Shown: positions 44,943-47,169 of the stretch, piece by piece
Numbering within the stretch: position 1 is the stretch's first letter
Layout: every line of letters begins with the position of its first letter
NCBI GenBank assembly: GCA_008363215.1
Contig: RHKP01000027.1
Location: 1-47,169 of the forward strand
DNA: 47,169 nucleotides
From: Cyanobacteria bacterium CYA
Lineage (GTDB): Bacteria; Planctomycetota; Phycisphaerae; Phycisphaerales; UBA1924
Direction of reading: 5' to 3'
Program-made: the position numbers and the translations under genes
Notes under the pieces: generated by a model
Seen by the model: only the letters and a program-made list of their open reading frames with translations
The model's database searches: none
Told to the model about the DNA's origin: nothing

Positions 44943-45698
44943 ATGACCACCCACACACTGAAGAACAGAGTCGCCATCGTCGCAGGCGGGGCCAAGAACC
45001 TCGGCGGGCTCATCAGCCGCGAGTTTGCCAAGGGCGGCGCCAAGGTCGTCGTCCACTACAACAGCGACGCCGCCCGGCGCGACGCCGACGCCACGGTGAA
45101 GGCCGTCAAGGACGCCGGGAGCGACGCCTTTGCCGTGCAGGGCGATCTGACCCGGCCCGCCAACGTCGCCGCGCTGTTCACGCAGGCCAAGGACCGCTTC
45201 GGCGGCGTCGACATCGCGGTCAACACCGTGGGCAAGGTGCTCCGCAAGCCGATCGTCGAGACCACCGAGGACGAGTTCGATTCGATGTTCGACATCAACG
45301 CCAAGGCCGCGTACTTCTTCATCAAGGAGGCGGGCAAGACCCTCAACACCGACGGCAAGATCATCACCATCGTCACTTCGCTGCTCGCGGCGTTCACCGA
45401 CGGCTACTCGACCTACGCGGGGGGCAAGGCGCCCGTCGAGCACTTCACCCGCGCCGCGGCCAAGGAGTTCGCCCCGCGCGGCATCTCCGTCACCGCGATC
45501 GGCCCGGGCCCGATGGACACGCCGTTCTTCTACGGCCAGGAGACGCCCGACCGCGTGGCGTACCACAAGTCGCAGGGCATGGGCAACCAACTCACCAAGA
45601 TCGAGGACATCGTGCCGATCGTGAAGTTCCTGGCCACCGAGGGGTGGTGGATCACCGGACAGACGATCTTCGCCAACGGCGGGTACACGACGCGGTAA
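44943..45698 (+). CDS. Short-chain dehydrogenase/reductase (SDR)
   Basis: A 251-residue NAD(P)-dependent oxidoreductase of the classical SDR type. The cofactor-binding turn is AGGAKNLGG (residues 14-22). The catalytic residues are Ser146, Tyr158 and Lys162 (Y-x3-K). The C-terminal IGPGPMDTPFFYGQETPDRV is the flexible substrate loop. GGAGA precedes the ATG. The substrate is not predictable. It may belong to the upstream operon or be separate. Confidence 0.92.
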   Translation: MTTHTLKNRVAIVAGGAKNLGGLISREFAKGGAKVVVHYNSDAARRDADATVKAVKDAGSDAFAVQGDLTRPANVAALFTQAKDRFGGVDIAVNTVGKVLRKPIVETTEDEFDSMFDINAKAAYFFIKEAGKTLNTDGKIITIVTSLLAAFTDGYSTYAGGKAPVEHFTRAAAKEFAPRGISVTAIGPGPMDTPFFYGQETPDRVAYHKSQGMGNQLTKIEDIVPIVKFLATEGWWITGQTIFANGGYTTR

Positions 45699-45785
45699 CT
45701 TCGGGGCCAAGGCTGAGTAACCGCGTTCGGCGCGCTGCAGGCTCGACCGACACGATGCCGAAAGATCGGACCACGGGTACGATCA

Positions 45786-45800
45786 TTGATTGTCAGTCAA
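45786..45800. promoter_or_regulatory. Candidate operator dyad upstream of the phosphatase-like gene
   Basis: TTGATTGTCAGTCAA is an imperfect 15-base palindrome with TTGA/TCAA ends, 39 bases before the ATG at 45840. It has the size of a TetR- or MarR-type half-site pair, but no regulator gene lies near. Confidence 0.3.
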
Positions 45801-45839
45801 CACTCCCCCGGGGACTCCACTGAAAAGCCGAGGAATCAC

Positions 45840-47015
45840 ATGCGGACACGAGCCTGGACCCTGGTTCTTCTTCTCGTCGCGTTGCTCATGCCCGCCGCCG
45901 CGCAGGCGCAGACGGCGCGTCGGACGAAGAACGTGTTTCTCGTCATGGCCGACGGGCTCCGCTGGCAGGAAGTCTTTACCGGGGCGGATGAGCGCCTGAT
46001 CAACGCCGACAACGGCGTCAATGATCCCGAAGCCCTCCGCAGCGCCTACTGGCGCCCGACGCCGGAGGCCCGCCGCGAGGCGCTGATGCCGTTCCTCTGG
46101 AAGACGGCGGTGCCGCACGGCCAGATCTACGGCAACCTGCTCAAGTCGTCCGATGCCCACGTGACCAACCCCTGGAACGTGTCCTACCCCGGCTATTCGG
46201 AGACCTTCTGCGGCTTCCCGAGCGAGGTGATCAAGGGCAACTCGAAGGTCATGAACCCCGACACGACGGTCTTCGAGTGGCTGGAGAGCAAGCCGGCCTA
46301 CCAAGGCCGCGTCGCCGCGTTCGGCGCCTGGGACGTGTTCCCCTACATCATCAACACCGAGCGCAGCGGCCTGCCGGTCGATGGCGGCGTCGGGCCGCTG
46401 GCGTTCGGAAAGACCTCACCGGCGATCGACATCTGGAACGCGGTCCGGGCCGAGACACCCTACCGCTGGGGCGGCGCGTGCTTCGACTCGATGGTCTTCC
46501 GGCCCGCCTTCGAGTGGATCAAACTGAACACGCCGCGCGTCGTCTTCCTCGGGCTGGGCGAGACCGATGAATGGGCCCACGAGGGGGACTACGAGCAGTA
46601 CCTGCACGCCGCGCACCGCGTCGATGCATACCTGGCGCTGCTCTGGGCGTACATCCAGTCCGCGCCGGAATACAAGGATTCCACGTCGATCATCCTGCTC
46701 TGCGATCACGGCCGGGGCGGCGACGCGCCGCTGACCACGCCGCCCGCCACCCTGCCGGCCCTCGAGGGCGTCGAGCAGAAGCAATGGCGCGACCACAACT
46801 CCAAGGTCGTCGGGGCGCGGCAGATCTGGATCGCCGTCTGGGGCCCGGATACACCGCCGCTCGGAGAGCGTGCGAACGTGCCGGAGGTGACGCAGTCGCA
46901 GGTCGCCGCGACGCTGGCAGCGCTGCTCGGGGAGGACTACGCGGCGGCGCAGCCGCGCGCGGGCCGGCCGATCGGCGATGTGCTCGGGGGCGCACGCCGG
47001 TCCGGCGGGGATTGA
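45840..47015 (+). CDS. Secreted alkaline-phosphatase-superfamily protein
   Basis: A 391-residue exported protein with a signal peptide at residues 1-25 (WTLVLLLVALLMPAAAQAQ). The mature part has the fold pattern of the type I phosphodiesterase/sulfatase group: VFLVMADGLRWQEVF at the start (first metal Asp), GYSETFCGFPSEVIKGN near the nucleophile position, LGETDEWAHEGDYEQYLHA with Asp and His metal ligands, and LLCDHGRGGD near the end. A phosphatase or phosphodiesterase role is likely; the nucleophile residue is uncertain. GAGGA precedes the ATG. The last nine codons and the stop lie inside the terminal inverted repeat, so the natural C-terminus may differ. Confidence 0.78.
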   Translation: MRTRAWTLVLLLVALLMPAAAQAQTARRTKNVFLVMADGLRWQEVFTGADERLINADNGVNDPEALRSAYWRPTPEARREALMPFLWKTAVPHGQIYGNLLKSSDAHVTNPWNVSYPGYSETFCGFPSEVIKGNSKVMNPDTTVFEWLESKPAYQGRVAAFGAWDVFPYIINTERSGLPVDGGVGPLAFGKTSPAIDIWNAVRAETPYRWGGACFDSMVFRPAFEWIKLNTPRVVFLGLGETDEWAHEGDYEQYLHAAHRVDAYLALLWAYIQSAPEYKDSTSIILLCDHGRGGDAPLTTPPATLPALEGVEQKQWRDHNSKVVGARQIWIAVWGPDTPPLGERANVPEVTQSQVAATLAALLGEDYAAAQPRAGRPIGDVLGGARRSGGD

Positions 47016-47169
47016 TGCCGGGCGTCGCGTGCGGCCCCTGGCTCCCGTCGAGCACACGTCGGGCCGCCGAGCCCCGGCGGGTGGATCACCACCTGTATCG
47101 ACGCGGCGGGCGGGCCGCTTGAGCCGACGATCACGCGTCACGCCAAAAATGTCGTCGCAGGCCGATCGA
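46989..47169. repeat. Right copy of the terminal inverted repeat
   Basis: Reverse complement of bases 1-181 with six mismatches; the outermost 99 bases are identical. It overlaps the last nine codons and stop of the phosphatase-like gene. A related 17-base core (TGATGCCGGGCGTCGCG) also lies near 36069, after the sialidase stop. Confidence 0.9.

Noticed and set aside
46571..47122. Alternative frame at the right end reading into the terminal repeat
   Set aside because: It is a shadow of the phosphatase-like gene extended by repeat sequence that also opens a frame at the left end.

Overview
High-GC bacterial chromosomal DNA, most likely from a planctomycete of the Phycisphaerae type and probably a metagenome-assembled contig. 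The taxonomic call is an inference. It rests on the fibronectin-like protein at 269-976, a Bacillus-type succinate dehydrogenase operon with a DUF1844 gene upstream, short REP-like hairpins of a kind I associate with planctomycetes, and a mosaic of small, frequently switching operons. There is no rRNA, CRISPR array, phage module or recognisable transposase. The two ends carry the same 181-bp sequence in inverted orientation. The outermost 99 bases are identical, which looks more like an assembly-graph break at a repeat than a biological terminus.

Layout. 0-5.8 kb: fibronectin-like protein, a CLC/CBS anion channel or antiporter (minus), RsmB, a PtsN-like EIIA, and an orphan ExbB/TolQ/MotA-type protein. 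5.8-9.8 kb: a plus-strand run of prenyl diphosphate synthase, DXS and NAD kinase (isoprenoid precursors and NADP). 10-16.1 kb: a minus-strand operon DUF1844-sdhC-sdhA-sdhB-nadC-birA with overlapping sdhB/nadC and nadC/birA junctions. 16.1-21.6 kb: PPIase-like lipoprotein, YraN, a possibly frameshifted secreted-protein gene, a TIM-barrel protein, a DUF4149-like protein, endonuclease III and a LolA-like protein. 21.8 kb: tRNA-Arg(CCG) with a terminator. 21.9-31.7 kb: MFS permease, S41 peptidase, pyruvate dehydrogenase E1-alpha, an SRPBCC/AHSA1 protein, AspS and a PhzF-like protein. 32-34.5 kb: a KefB-type K+/H+ antiporter with its own NAD-binding domain, followed by a UspA protein. 34.8-36.0 kb: a secreted sialidase.

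36.0-38.1 kb is the most accessory-looking part. It holds a 21-bp tandem-repeat array of about 12 units, open in several frames, then a cassette bounded by a perfect 43-bp inverted repeat. The cassette contains one gene for a TIR-like / nucleoside 2-deoxyribosyltransferase-like protein, a candidate NAD- or nucleotide-cleaving enzyme. A 15-C homopolymer sits inside one repeat.

38.2-44.9 kb is a tight plus-strand operon: six-helix b-haem-type membrane protein with a cysteine-rich tail, NasA/NapA-like molybdopterin oxidoreductase, AhpD-like protein, four-cluster ferredoxin, Tat-anchored high-potential-type Rieske protein, two-helix small protein, and TehA/SLAC1-type anion transporter. It reads as a membrane-linked, probably nitrate-handling redox module of non-standard composition and is my best candidate for an under-described system. 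An SDR oxidoreductase and a secreted alkaline-phosphatase-superfamily protein complete the window.
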